Shown one piece after another: positions 8,526 to 16,210 of a stretch of DNA of 64,000 nucleotides. Position 1 is the first letter of the stretch. Every line of letters begins with the position of its first letter. The notes beneath the pieces were generated by a model. That model was given only the letters and a program-made list of their open reading frames with translations. It was not told the origin of the DNA and made no database searches. The translations under genes were made by a program, and so were the position numbers. Source of the stretch: Euzebya pacifica (GTDB lineage Bacteria; Actinomycetota; Nitriliruptoria; Euzebyales; Euzebyaceae); NCBI RefSeq assembly GCF_003344865.1, contig NZ_CP031166.1, positions 434,001 to 498,000 of the forward strand, read 5' to 3'.

Positions 8526-9005
8526 ATGCCAGAACATCCCCCGAACAGACGGCCCTTGGTCATCGCCGGTTCAACGATGATCCTGCTTGCCGTCGTGGCC
8601 GGGGTCTTGCTGCTGATCGGCGACCGGGACTCTGCCACCACCGACCCGACGGTTCCGGCCACCGAGCCGACGGTCGCGTCCGCGCCACTTCCTGCGAACC
8701 CGCAACTGGAACGGTTCGGCCCCGACGTGGTCGCCGAATGGCTCGGTGAGGGCGTCCCCCTTCTCGCCGACGCCTTCGTCGGGGTGTCGTTCCTCACCGC
8801 CCTCGCGGCCGACGCGCCGCCCGCCGAAGCAGTGCAGTTGTGTCAACGGGCCGTCTCTGCCGACCAGATCGCAGCCGATGTCCCCGTTCTGGTGTTTGAC
8901 ATCGACGGCAACCTCGTTGCCGACGGTGGTGGGGAACTGGGGCCCTGCGAAGCCGTTGACCCAGACGAAGCCCCGCTTGACGTCGGCCCCGGGGAATCCG
9001 GCTGA
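8526..9005 (+). CDS. Single-pass membrane or secreted protein
   Basis: A 159-residue protein. A basic N-terminus is followed by one hydrophobic segment (residues 12-33), then a Thr/Pro-rich spacer and an acidic extracellular part with three Cys. Probably anchored and exported; no family is recognised. The ATG follows a GACCAT box at 13 nt. A 7-bp-stem hairpin (9009-9025) follows the stop. Confidence 0.6.
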   Translation: MPEHPPNRRPLVIAGSTMILLAVVAGVLLLIGDRDSATTDPTVPATEPTVASAPLPANPQLERFGPDVVAEWLGEGVPLLADAFVGVSFLTALAADAPPAEAVQLCQRAVSADQIAADVPVLVFDIDGNLVADGGGELGPCEAVDPDEAPLDVGPGESG

Positions 9006-9008
9006 CAA

Positions 9009-9025
9009 CTGGGTGTCACACCCAG
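9009..9025. terminator. Short hairpin CTGGGTG-tca-CACCCAG
   Basis: A perfect 7-bp inverted repeat with a 3-nt loop directly after the stop at 9005 and just before the promoter box at 9028. There is no T-run, so it could be a weak terminator or an operator. Confidence 0.4.
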
Positions 9026-9027
9026 TG

Positions 9028-9043
9028 GCTACGGTTGCTAGCA
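9028..9043 (+). promoter_or_regulatory. GCTACGGTTGCTAGCA promoter box
   Basis: This exact 16-mer occurs again at 41376-41391. It contains the palindrome TGCTAGCA and looks like an extended -10 (TGCTA). It lies 28 bp before the ATG at 9072 and probably drives the NurA-HerA-RuvA operon. Confidence 0.5.
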
Positions 9044-9071
9044 GTTGTTTGCCTTGCTTTCAGGAGACCAG

Positions 9072-9377
9072 ATGAGCGCCACCCCCGACATCCCCACCAG
9101 CTACGTCGTCGTCAACGGCCCCGATGGCGCGCGTGCCTACTTCAGCGATGACGGTGGAACGCTCCGCGCCGTTGCTGCCGACGACGACGGCAAGTTCGAC
9201 TTCAGCGCCGCCCAGGCCGGAATGATCGGCCTTGACCTGCTCTCCGACCCCAAGCTCGCCACCCCGGCCGGCAACGCCGTGACCACCCTCAGGGAGCACC
9301 TGACCGCCCTGCTGAAGGCCAAGCCGGCAGCACAGCCCACGACGTCGGGCCAGACCTCCTTGGAGGAGGCCGCCTGA
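9072..9377 (+). CDS. Hypothetical protein, 101 aa, first gene of the NurA-HerA operon
   Basis: A small acidic protein: a beta-rich N-terminal half (SYVVVNGPDGARAYFSDDGG) and a helical second half ending in LEEAA. Function unknown. The ATG at 9072 has AGGAGA 5 bases upstream. Its place 14 bp ahead of the NurA-like gene suggests a partner or regulator of that complex. Confidence 0.65.
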   Translation: MSATPDIPTSYVVVNGPDGARAYFSDDGGTLRAVAADDDGKFDFSAAQAGMIGLDLLSDPKLATPAGNAVTTLREHLTALLKAKPAAQPTTSGQTSLEEAA

Positions 9378-9391
9378 CGGGAGGTCCCCCG

Positions 9392-10549
9392 TTGAAGCCA
9401 GCAGCCGCCGACGACGGTGACGTCGTCGCCCAGATCCTCGCTTCGGCCCCCGCCCATGTGGCGAGGGCTCGGAGTGCGTTCGTGCGCATGTCCGCAGACC
9501 GGTACGAGATCCGCGGACGTCTGCTCGACTCTGGGTTCATCCGCCCACTCCCCGACGAACCGGGTAGCACCGACATCGTCTGTGTTGACGGTGGTACGGC
9601 GGTCAAGGGCCTGTACGCCGGCGACCTGATCGTCACCGCCGCCGTTGCCCTTGAAGGGGGCCGGCCGACCGGCCGCATCCCCGAGGGGGCCGAGACGAGG
9701 TCGTGGACCCACCTCGGGGTCGGGCACACCACCGACCCGTCCCGTGTCGCTTCAGCAGCGATGGCCTGCGCCGAACTGCGCCTCCTCGCAGAGCAGCCAC
9801 ACGACCACGTCCTCATCGACGGGTCCCACCAGACCTTCGTGCTCGCTCTCGCGTCCGCACTCCGCTCCGCCGGGCCGCTGCTCTCCGAACTCGTGGACCT
9901 GATCGACCGGTGGGACATCCCGCAGGCGCTCACAAAGGTGTGCACCGACGCCCGGATCATCGCCTCCCCGAAGTCAGACGCCACCGACGCGTTCGCCAAG
10001 ATCGTCGCCGCTGACCCGGTCAACCTGCCAACGGACCTCCAGCAGGCACTCGTCGGCGGCGACAAGGTCCTGGCTGCGATGCTGCTGGAACCGGGAGAGA
10101 TGACCCGTCCGTCGCCGGCCCCGAAGTCATGGTCGCAGTTGCGGATCGCCCACCCCGAGCTCACCGGTCGGGCCAAAGCGGTCGCGGGCGCGCTCGACAC
10201 GGCCATCGCGCCGCTGCGCGACGCGGCCGCCGAAGGGTCGACCGCCGGGATCGGTCTGACCTACGTCATGCCTGATGACGCCGTGACCGCGCTGAAGGTC
10301 GAGTACAAGCGCACCGCCACCGACGCCCAGGTCGCCCATGCAGCCCGGACCCTTGCCGACGACACCGTTGCCATGCACGCCCAAGAACCGGTCTGCCAGT
10401 TCAAGGCCGACGCCCACGCCAAGGCGGCCATGGCGGCCTGCGACACCCTCCACGGCGAGATCGTCCGTGAGGTCGCTGAACACGGCGACGACTGGGTCCG
10501 CTACTTCGTCCTGTCCTCCCGAACCGCCACTGCCGGAGCGCCCACGTGA
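9392..10549 (+). CDS. NurA-like nuclease
   Basis: NurA is a manganese-dependent nuclease that works with the HerA translocase to resect DNA ends, known best from archaea. This 385-residue protein has the NurA layout: the first acidic motif IVCVDGG (Asp66) in an RNase H-like core, a second strand with Asp (VLIDGS, Asp143), and late helices containing an IGLTYVM segment. It starts with TTG at 9392 preceded by GGGAGG. It overlaps the HerA-like gene by four bases (GTGA), the coupling seen in archaeal herA-nurA operons. The family call rests on the Asp motifs and the neighbour rather than on close similarity. Confidence 0.75.
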   Translation: MKPAAADDGDVVAQILASAPAHVARARSAFVRMSADRYEIRGRLLDSGFIRPLPDEPGSTDIVCVDGGTAVKGLYAGDLIVTAAVALEGGRPTGRIPEGAETRSWTHLGVGHTTDPSRVASAAMACAELRLLAEQPHDHVLIDGSHQTFVLALASALRSAGPLLSELVDLIDRWDIPQALTKVCTDARIIASPKSDATDAFAKIVAADPVNLPTDLQQALVGGDKVLAAMLLEPGEMTRPSPAPKSWSQLRIAHPELTGRAKAVAGALDTAIAPLRDAAAEGSTAGIGLTYVMPDDAVTALKVEYKRTATDAQVAHAARTLADDTVAMHAQEPVCQFKADAHAKAAMAACDTLHGEIVREVAEHGDDWVRYFVLSSRTATAGAPT

Positions 10550-12507
10550 CCGACCTTCTCGACAGCCCCACCACCCAACCCCCCGCCAGCACCGGCCGCC
10601 GCGCTCCGGACATGGTCCCCGGCCGCGTCGGAGTGATCGGCTCCCGGTCGTCCACCAACCGGGTCCACGTGTCGCTGACCCGTGACGCTGACGAACAGGG
10701 CTTGGTCGGATCGATGGTCGTGGTCCGCAAGGACTTCCCGTCCGGCGACACCGAACTGGGCCTCGGCGTGGTCGAGGACGTCGAGACCCGCAACGCCGCG
10801 CACGAGCAGATCGCCACCGTCGGGATGGTCACCAACCTCGTCAGCCTCGAACGGTCCCCCGGTGGCGCCGATGTGCTCCAAGCCGTCGTGGACGTACAGG
10901 CCGTCTACCAACGCGATGTCGACGGACAGGTCACCCCCAAAGGGTCGGCCCTGTCGACCTCGCCGCGCACCGGCACCATCGTCGACCGCCTCGGGGAGGA
11001 CGACCTAGCCGACATCGCCGACGCCGCTGGCGGCGCATCGGTGTACGCCCTCGGTGACATCTACCGGATGCCCGGCCTGCCGTTGCCGATGAACACCGAC
11101 CACTACGACACCCCGCTTGGTTCGAGCCATGCAGGGTTCTTCGGCAGTTCGGGAGCTGGCAAGTCGGCGCTTGCGACCTACTTCACGGCCGCGCAGATGC
11201 GACACGACGACCTCGGCGTCCTCGTGATCGACCCGCAGGGCCAGTTCACCAACGAGCAGGGCCTCGTCTTCTCGTTGCAAGGGTTCGCCTCCGGCATGGG
11301 ACGCCAGGTCAAGGCCGCGTCCCTCCTCGGCGACGTCCAGCTCGACAAGAACAAGGACCTGTTCTCCCGGTTGCTCGGCAAGACCAAGTTCTTCACCCCC
11401 TACCTGTTCACCCAGAACAACGACAACGTCGGCCACGCGATCGAGCAGGTCAAGAAGGCCCTGGACCAGGTCGGTGCCGACGGGGAGGACTGGACAACTG
11501 CCGATCCGAAGGTGCTGCTCGAGGCGATCCTCGACCGGTTCGAGGCCGCGGTGCCGTTCATCTACTCCTCGGAGTCCAGCGCCGAGAACTTCCGCGCCAA
11601 GATCGAGCTGCACCGCACCGACCTGCACACCGGCGACGGGTCCGGCTGCGACCTGCTGCCGTCGCTGCGTGCCGTTCTGGGGCTGTTTCGTCCGGGCCGC
11701 GGCAAGGTCGCGGAGAAGGACCTGTTCGCCCATCTGTTCGCCCGCAACCCCGGACTGCCGCGCGGCATGGTCATCCTCAATATGGTCCCGGAGGACCCGA
11801 CGATGGACATCGACATGCGCGAACGTCTCGGTGGCGACGACACCAAGGCCCTGCTGCTCGGCCATCTGATGCACCGCTTGGAGAAGGAAGCCGAACGGCG
11901 CTTTCAGACCCCCACGATCGACCAGGAGACGGGCAGGGCTCGGCTGCTCAACACCATGGTGCTGTTCGACGAGGCCGCAAGGTACGCGCCCCGCCAGCCC
12001 GACAACGACGACGTCGCACGACTGGCCAAGTCGCTGTCCCGCTACGCCAAGGAGATGCGCAAAATGGGCGTTGGCTTCAACTACATTTTGCAGGAACCCA
12101 AGGACCTCGACCTGGGTGTGTGGACCCAACTCTCCTCCGGGTTCCGGATCATCGGCTACGGGCTCGGCGGCGCGTCGATGTCGATGGTGAAGGAGTACCT
12201 CCCGTCGGAGGGCAAGGACTCAGGCCGTCTGTACCGGTCGTTCCCCTCACCCCGGTCCACCGGCGAGTTCAACTTCATGATCCTCGGTGGCGTCAGCCCA
12301 CTGTCGATGTCCAACGCCCCTCTCTACCTGTCGGCGTTCACGTCCTTTGAGCAGTTCGTTGACGCCAACCCGTGGATCCCCCGATCAGCCATCAAGGGCG
12401 CCACGTCCGGTCCGGCCGGCGGCAAGCCGGCCCCGGTCGAGACAGACGCCGTCGATGACGACGATGCGTTCGACGACCTCGTCGACCCCGAACCGTTCCC
12501 GTTCTGA
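10546..12507 (+). CDS. HerA-like hexameric ATPase
   Basis: Predicted DNA translocase of the HerA/FtsK class, forming a ring that drives the NurA nuclease along DNA ends. The product is 653 residues. Residues 20-170 are beta-rich, consistent with a HAS-barrel. Walker A is GSSGAGKS at 200-207; Walker B is GVLVIDPQGQF (Asp229). A second hhhDEA motif, NTMVLFDEAARYAP, lies near residue 470, followed by LAKSLSRYAKEMRKMGVGF, which resembles the arginine and sensor region. The tail is acidic (DDDDAFDDLVDPEPFPF), possibly for partner binding. The GTG start overlaps the NurA stop. Confidence 0.88.
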   Translation: MTDLLDSPTTQPPASTGRRAPDMVPGRVGVIGSRSSTNRVHVSLTRDADEQGLVGSMVVVRKDFPSGDTELGLGVVEDVETRNAAHEQIATVGMVTNLVSLERSPGGADVLQAVVDVQAVYQRDVDGQVTPKGSALSTSPRTGTIVDRLGEDDLADIADAAGGASVYALGDIYRMPGLPLPMNTDHYDTPLGSSHAGFFGSSGAGKSALATYFTAAQMRHDDLGVLVIDPQGQFTNEQGLVFSLQGFASGMGRQVKAASLLGDVQLDKNKDLFSRLLGKTKFFTPYLFTQNNDNVGHAIEQVKKALDQVGADGEDWTTADPKVLLEAILDRFEAAVPFIYSSESSAENFRAKIELHRTDLHTGDGSGCDLLPSLRAVLGLFRPGRGKVAEKDLFAHLFARNPGLPRGMVILNMVPEDPTMDIDMRERLGGDDTKALLLGHLMHRLEKEAERRFQTPTIDQETGRARLLNTMVLFDEAARYAPRQPDNDDVARLAKSLSRYAKEMRKMGVGFNYILQEPKDLDLGVWTQLSSGFRIIGYGLGGASMSMVKEYLPSEGKDSGRLYRSFPSPRSTGEFNFMILGGVSPLSMSNAPLYLSAFTSFEQFVDANPWIPRSAIKGATSGPAGGKPAPVETDAVDDDDAFDDLVDPEPFPF

Positions 12508-12543
12508 GCCGGGATGTCGGCAAGGGGAATGACACTGGATGCC

Positions 12544-12690
12544 ATGAGCCGCACCGCCACACCGCTGCCCGGCCGATCGCTGGCCGTGACCCCGAACCTG
12601 CGGTCGCGGTGCGGCTGCTCCAACCGCGACCATGCCGTCACCTACGACAAGGCGGCATGGCCTTGCGTCCCGGTCAGAGGCAACCGGTGA
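12544..12690 (+). CDS. Small Cys-containing protein, 48 aa
   Basis: Short reading frame starting ATG at 12544 and ending in a four-base overlap with the next gene. It contains RCGCSNRDH and a later Cys, which could form a small zinc site. GGAATGAC lies 18 nt upstream, slightly further than usual. Its position inside a gapless operon supports it being real. Confidence 0.5.
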   Translation: MSRTATPLPGRSLAVTPNLRSRCGCSNRDHAVTYDKAAWPCVPVRGNR

Positions 12691-13028
12691 CCCACTTCCC
12701 GCTCTCCCCCTTCGGTGACGACGCATCCGTTGCCCCACTCGTCGTCCATGACTGCGAGATGATGCTCGGCATCATCACCAGCCGCACGGGGCGCTGGGCC
12801 GCCCTGGCCGTCGACGAGATCGATGGCGGGTCCTGGCTGTACCTGACGGTGCCGATCGGGCCCGACGTGACCGGCGGAGCACTTGTGGACCCAGCCCGAC
12901 TCCGCAGCCTGTACGCCGACCCGGCAGCCGACGTCCGGGAACTGGCCGACCTCCCCTCTGGCACGGTTCACGAACCGGTCGTAGGACCCATCCGGGAGGC
13001 CTGGCTGCCGGTGGCGGTCACGCCATGA
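12687..13028 (+). CDS. Hypothetical protein, 113 aa
   Basis: No family is recognised. A soluble, Asp/Val-rich protein with one compact alpha/beta domain. GTG start within the upstream stop (GTGA), and its own stop overlaps the start of ruvA (ATGA), so it is translated in series with both. Confidence 0.6.
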   Translation: MTHFPLSPFGDDASVAPLVVHDCEMMLGIITSRTGRWAALAVDEIDGGSWLYLTVPIGPDVTGGALVDPARLRSLYADPAADVRELADLPSGTVHEPVVGPIREAWLPVAVTP

Positions 13029-13588
13029 TCTTTCGGTTGCGCGGCACGGTCGAACCTGCTGGTCCCGACCGAACCATCGTGGATGTCGGCGGGGTCGGCT
13101 ACTTGGTGCACTCGGGCTACGACTGGGCCGAGGGCGATGCGGTCGTGCACGTCCACACCGTGGTCCGCGAGGACGCCATGGACCTGTACGGGTTCCCCAC
13201 CGCCGCCGACCGTGACCTGTTCGTTGCCATGCTCGGATTGCAGGGTGTCGGCCCCAAGACCGCCATGGCGGCATTGACCACCGTGGGTGCTGCGGGTCTG
13301 GCTGCGGCGGTCGCCGCCGATGACGTATCGGCGTTGACCGCCGTCCCAGGGATCGGGGTCAAATCGGCCCGCAAGATCATGTTCGAGTTGCGAGCCAACC
13401 CGCCGGAGGGCCTGGACGACACCACCCAGGCTTCGGGCAAGCAGTCGGCAGCGACGGTCCGCGCCGATGCGATCAGCGCGTTGCAGTCATTGGGCTACAA
13501 GCCGGTGGAGGCCCGCAGGATGGTCGATGGCGCCAACGGCGAGACCGTCGAGGCGATCGTGGCGTCGGCGTTGTCGGCCGGCCTCTGA
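13025..13588 (+). CDS. ruvA: Holliday junction binding protein RuvA
   Basis: RuvA binds four-way junctions and loads the RuvB motor. The 187-residue product has the usual length and order: OB-fold domain I (residues 1-62, DVGGVGYLVHSG), domain II with two helix-hairpin-helix motifs (LQGVGPKTAMA and VPGIGVKSARKIM), a flexible linker, and a three-helix domain III (ALQSLGYKPVEARRMV). No ruvB or ruvC is in the window; the HerA-like ATPase just upstream, or the host RuvB, may be its motor. The last gene of the 9072-13588 operon. Plasmid-borne RuvA is uncommon. Confidence 0.93.
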   Translation: MIFRLRGTVEPAGPDRTIVDVGGVGYLVHSGYDWAEGDAVVHVHTVVREDAMDLYGFPTAADRDLFVAMLGLQGVGPKTAMAALTTVGAAGLAAAVAADDVSALTAVPGIGVKSARKIMFELRANPPEGLDDTTQASGKQSAATVRADAISALQSLGYKPVEARRMVDGANGETVEAIVASALSAGL

Positions 13589-13931
13589 ACGGGAACGCCT
13601 GCATCGTTTCCGCCGGAAATCCCGTCGTGTAATCCAGTTGGTGTGGTTCGATGGCTGACACAACTGGCTCAAGGCATGCGAGAACCGCCCGACTACCCAG
13701 CCTGTTCTTTGGCGAGATCTGCTGGGTGGAGGGGCGGCATCGCAACTGGCTTGCGTCTGCGCACTTCGGTTTGGAGAACGTCTGTGGCTGACATCCGACA
13801 CCCCCGAGGGGGTGACCGACATCGAGAACCTTACCGCATCGTCCAGCATCGTCCAACGAACCCGGACGATCCGGGCGGGCCGGACTGACACGTCCCTTAT
13901 CGTCCAGCACCGTCCGGCGATGTCGGACGGA
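13589..13931. other. Non-coding gap with inverted repeat and GGACGATG repeats
   Basis: A 343-bp stretch without a convincing gene. It contains an inverted repeat CCAGTTG/CAACTGG at 13634-13640 and 13661-13667, and in its right third the CATCGTCC repeats listed separately. A possible centromere-like or origin-associated site. Confidence 0.5.
13837..13915. repeat. CATCGTCC (GGACGATG) repeat cluster, left flank
   Basis: CATCGTCC at 13837-13844 and 13847-13854 (10-bp period), GGACGAT at 13864-13870, ATCGTCC at 13899-13905 and CACCGTCC at 13908-13915. The same word, inverted, flanks the other side of the neighbouring gene. The 10-bp phasing places copies on one face of the helix, as expected for a protein-binding array. 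Confidence 0.75.
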
Positions 13932-14354
13932 TCAGCCGATGGGGTTGCTGGCCCGGTCGTAGCCGTTGAGCAGAGTCCGGTTGACCTGGACCAGGTCGGC
14001 GATCTTGCGGTCCGCCTCAGCAATGCGGTCCGACGCCGCGATCAGGTCCGACCGCAACCGGTCCTCATTGGCCCGAGCTTCAGCGAGCTGTTGCTGCAGT
14101 TCGACGACCACGGCCAACAGGTCGCTGGTCCCCGACGTCTCAGCCGAGCCCTGGGGCGGACGCTCGCCGGCAGCGAACGCCTCAACGGCGTCGCGGCGGA
14201 CGTGCCAAGTCGCCTTGGTGCCGGACTGGCTGCGACGTTCCGCAAGGCCTGCCCGCTGGTAGCGGTCCGTCCGGTTGCGGAGCGTGGACTGCGACACGCC
14301 GAACTCCTGGGCTATCTGCCCGATCGGAATCCACTCGTGCGCCGTCACCGGCAC
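13932..14354 (-). CDS. Winged-helix/coiled-coil DNA-binding protein (KfrA/partition-like layout)
   Basis: A 140-residue protein. Residues 8-70 form a MerR-type winged helix: WIPIGQIAQEFGVSQSTLRN, then RYQRAGLAERR and a KATWHVRRDAVEAF closing helix. After a short linker, residues 88-130 are a clear coiled coil (LQQQLAEARANEDRLRSDL and further Leu/Ile heptads). An N-terminal DNA-binding domain plus C-terminal coiled coil is the layout of plasmid KfrA-type and some partition proteins; the family is inferred from layout, not recognised. GTG start. The gene has GGACGATG repeats at both its promoter and its 3' end and diverges from the candidate replication gene at 14504, which suggests autoregulation and a role in segregation or copy control. 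Confidence 0.75.
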   Translation of the reverse strand: MPVTAHEWIPIGQIAQEFGVSQSTLRNRTDRYQRAGLAERRSQSGTKATWHVRRDAVEAFAAGERPPQGSAETSGTSDLLAVVVELQQQLAEARANEDRLRSDLIAASDRIAEADRKIADLVQVNRTLLNGYDRASNPIG

Positions 14355-14377
14355 CCACGATACGCCATCACAACGAT

Positions 14378-14484
14378 GGACGATGCTGGACGATGGGGTG
14401 GCCGATCGTGCCGATGGTCGCCACCACCTGTGGTCGCGGCCCGTCCCGAGGGCCGTTTCGGTGTCCGGTCCGTCCTGATCGTCC
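14378..14484. repeat. GGACGATG repeat cluster, right flank
   Basis: GGACGATG at 14378-14385 and 14388-14395 (10-bp period), a partial ACGATGG overlapping on the left, and ATCGTCC at 14478-14484. It sits between the two divergent genes, so it probably overlaps both promoters. Orientation is opposite to the left-flank pair. Confidence 0.75.
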
Positions 14485-14503
14485 TTGATGGACGGAGGAT
14501 CCG

Positions 14504-16210
14504 ATGACCGGGCAGCGGTCAGCCGGCGCTGGTCTGCCCGACAGCGCAGCGCTGTCTGCGGCGGCTGAAGGCTGGCGGCAGCGTGGATGCGACCCGGTGG
14601 CTGTCGACCTCCTGCTGTCGTTGATGGATCCGGTCGTGACGACCCGGTCGGGATGGATGGAAACCGAGTCGGTGCCGGTCAACCAGCTGGAGTTCTACAA
14701 GAGGGCATGCCACGACCACGGCGTCGTGAGGGTGCAGCACACCCTCACGTCGGGACGGGCCAACACGCGTGTCAGCGCCGACCGCATGGACAAGGTCCGC
14801 GGACTCCTCGTGGAGGCTGCGGACTATTCCTACCGCGAGGACAAGGTTGCCGGAGTCGTCCGGACCTCCGTCGCGCGTTTGTGCGAGCTGTACGAGGAGC
14901 GGTTCGGCGCGTCGGCGTCGAACACCAGCATCGAGCAGGCGCTCGTGGGACTGCGTCGTTCCGGATGGCTGATCCAGCTCAGTCCCGGCCGCATCGGCCA
15001 GGCCGCCAACCATGTCCTGGCCGTCCCCGTGACCGTGCTGCCCGCAGGGGATGCCTCGTCGGTGCTGGTCAACCCCGATGAGCTCCGTCGCCGCTACTTC
15101 GCCTCACGCCGCCTCACGGCTGTTCCTCACGCCTCCAGCCATGAGGGCTTGCCAACGAGCCGTGAGGGCTCCTCATGCCCCCCAGACCCTTCGGGGGATC
15201 ACTCACCTCCTCCTCCCAGACCCCCCTCACGGCGGGCTGCCAAGCAACCGGGTCTCATGAACCCCCTCGACGGGGGAAGGACGAAGACCTCGCTGCCGCA
15301 ACCACCACCCCCGACGCAACCCGACCCGCCAGCCCCCGGTCCAGGTCGGCCCGAGGCACAGGACCAATCGGGTTCGGCTGGCCAGCCGGTCCGTCTGCGG
15401 ATCGGTGAGGTGACGGTGGTGATCCTGGCGCGGGCAGGGGACACCGTCACGCTGGATCCCCATGCCGTGGACGGTCCGACCTTGGCGGTCCATCCCGGCA
15501 CGACTGCCCCGCTCGACCTGGGCGCACGCCCTTCATCATCTGCGGAGGGTCCGGCCAACCGCCCCGTCGAGCAGCCTGCCGTGAAGTCCGTTGCCACCCA
15601 ACCGCAGCCCGACCAGCGGATCGTTGGGCTGCTGAAGGCCGCATTGACCGCCCGTGCCACCAACGGGACCGACCGGGCACGCCCACGCGACCTCACGGCT
15701 CTAGCCATGAGGATCGCCAAGCTCGAGTCCGCCTCATGCCTCACGCCTCTTCTCGACCGGCACGGTGAGGCAGCCCTCAGCGAAGCCCTCACCGACCTGT
15801 ACGCCGACATGGGGGCGGCAACGGGCAACTGGGACAACCTGGCCATCACCCACTTCAACAACCAAGTCGACACCTTGCCAGTCCGTACCGAATCGGCGCA
15901 GACCCGGTTGGCGGCCGCAACGGCGGTGCAGGAAGCCGAGCTGACCAGGGAAGCCAGCCACGCCGAGGTCCGGGCACGGATCGACAGCGGTTGGGCGGCC
16001 CTTGATGGCCACGAACGCGACGAACTGATGGCCGAGGCCGAGGCACAGACCCGCGCCAACCTTCACCTGGGCAAGGACGCGGACTTGTCCATCGGAGCCC
16101 GGCATGCCGTCGAGGGCCTGGCCCGCGAACTGTTCGCCGAACGGTTCGTTGCCACCGAAGTCCCACCTGACGTCATCCAGTCCGCCCCTCCCTCAGCAGC
16201 CACCGCATGA
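14504..16210 (+). CDS. Candidate replication initiator with internal motif array
   Basis: A 568-residue protein; no family is firmly recognised. Residues 25-185 form a helical, probably double winged-helix region (SVPVNQLEFYKRACHDHGVV; SIEQALVGLRRSGWLIQLS), resembling DNA-binding initiator or DnaD-like folds. Residues 195-360 are a disordered Pro-rich linker. The C-terminal 200 residues are helical (LAMRIAKLESASCL; VQEAELTREASHAEV). GGAGG lies seven bases before the ATG. Replication role is inferred from its place beside a coiled-coil DNA-binding gene with iteron-like repeats, and from about a dozen CCTCA[CT]G motifs inside its own coding sequence, as in plasmids and phages whose origin lies within the initiator gene. 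Its stop overlaps the methyltransferase start. Confidence 0.55.
   Translation: MTGQRSAGAGLPDSAALSAAAEGWRQRGCDPVAVDLLLSLMDPVVTTRSGWMETESVPVNQLEFYKRACHDHGVVRVQHTLTSGRANTRVSADRMDKVRGLLVEAADYSYREDKVAGVVRTSVARLCELYEERFGASASNTSIEQALVGLRRSGWLIQLSPGRIGQAANHVLAVPVTVLPAGDASSVLVNPDELRRRYFASRRLTAVPHASSHEGLPTSREGSSCPPDPSGDHSPPPPRPPSRRAAKQPGLMNPLDGGRTKTSLPQPPPPTQPDPPAPGPGRPEAQDQSGSAGQPVRLRIGEVTVVILARAGDTVTLDPHAVDGPTLAVHPGTTAPLDLGARPSSSAEGPANRPVEQPAVKSVATQPQPDQRIVGLLKAALTARATNGTDRARPRDLTALAMRIAKLESASCLTPLLDRHGEAALSEALTDLYADMGAATGNWDNLAITHFNNQVDTLPVRTESAQTRLAAATAVQEAELTREASHAEVRARIDSGWAALDGHERDELMAEAEAQTRANLHLGKDADLSIGARHAVEGLARELFAERFVATEVPPDVIQSAPPSAATA
14725..14749. repeat. Inverted repeat CGTGAGGGTG-cagca-CACCCTCACG
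   Basis: Perfect 10-bp arms with a 5-nt loop within the coding sequence of the candidate initiator. The arms carry the CCTCACG word that recurs further downstream in the same gene. Confidence 0.7.
15102..15233. repeat. CCTCA[CT]G motif array, cluster 1 (intragenic)
   Basis: CCTCACGCC or CCTCACGGC at about 15102, 15112, 15125 and 15225, CCTCATGC at 15171, and reverse copies CCATGAGG at 15139 and CCGTGAGG at 15160. They lie in the part encoding a disordered linker, where the DNA rather than the protein may be under selection. Confidence 0.7.
15691..15770. repeat. CCTCA[CT]G motif array, cluster 2 (intragenic)
   Basis: CCTCACGGC at 15691-15699, GCCATGAGG at 15704-15712, CCTCATGCC at 15732-15740 directly joined to CCTCACGCC at 15739-15747, and CGGTGAGG at 15763-15770. 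Same word as cluster 1, about 460 bp away in the same gene. Confidence 0.7.
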
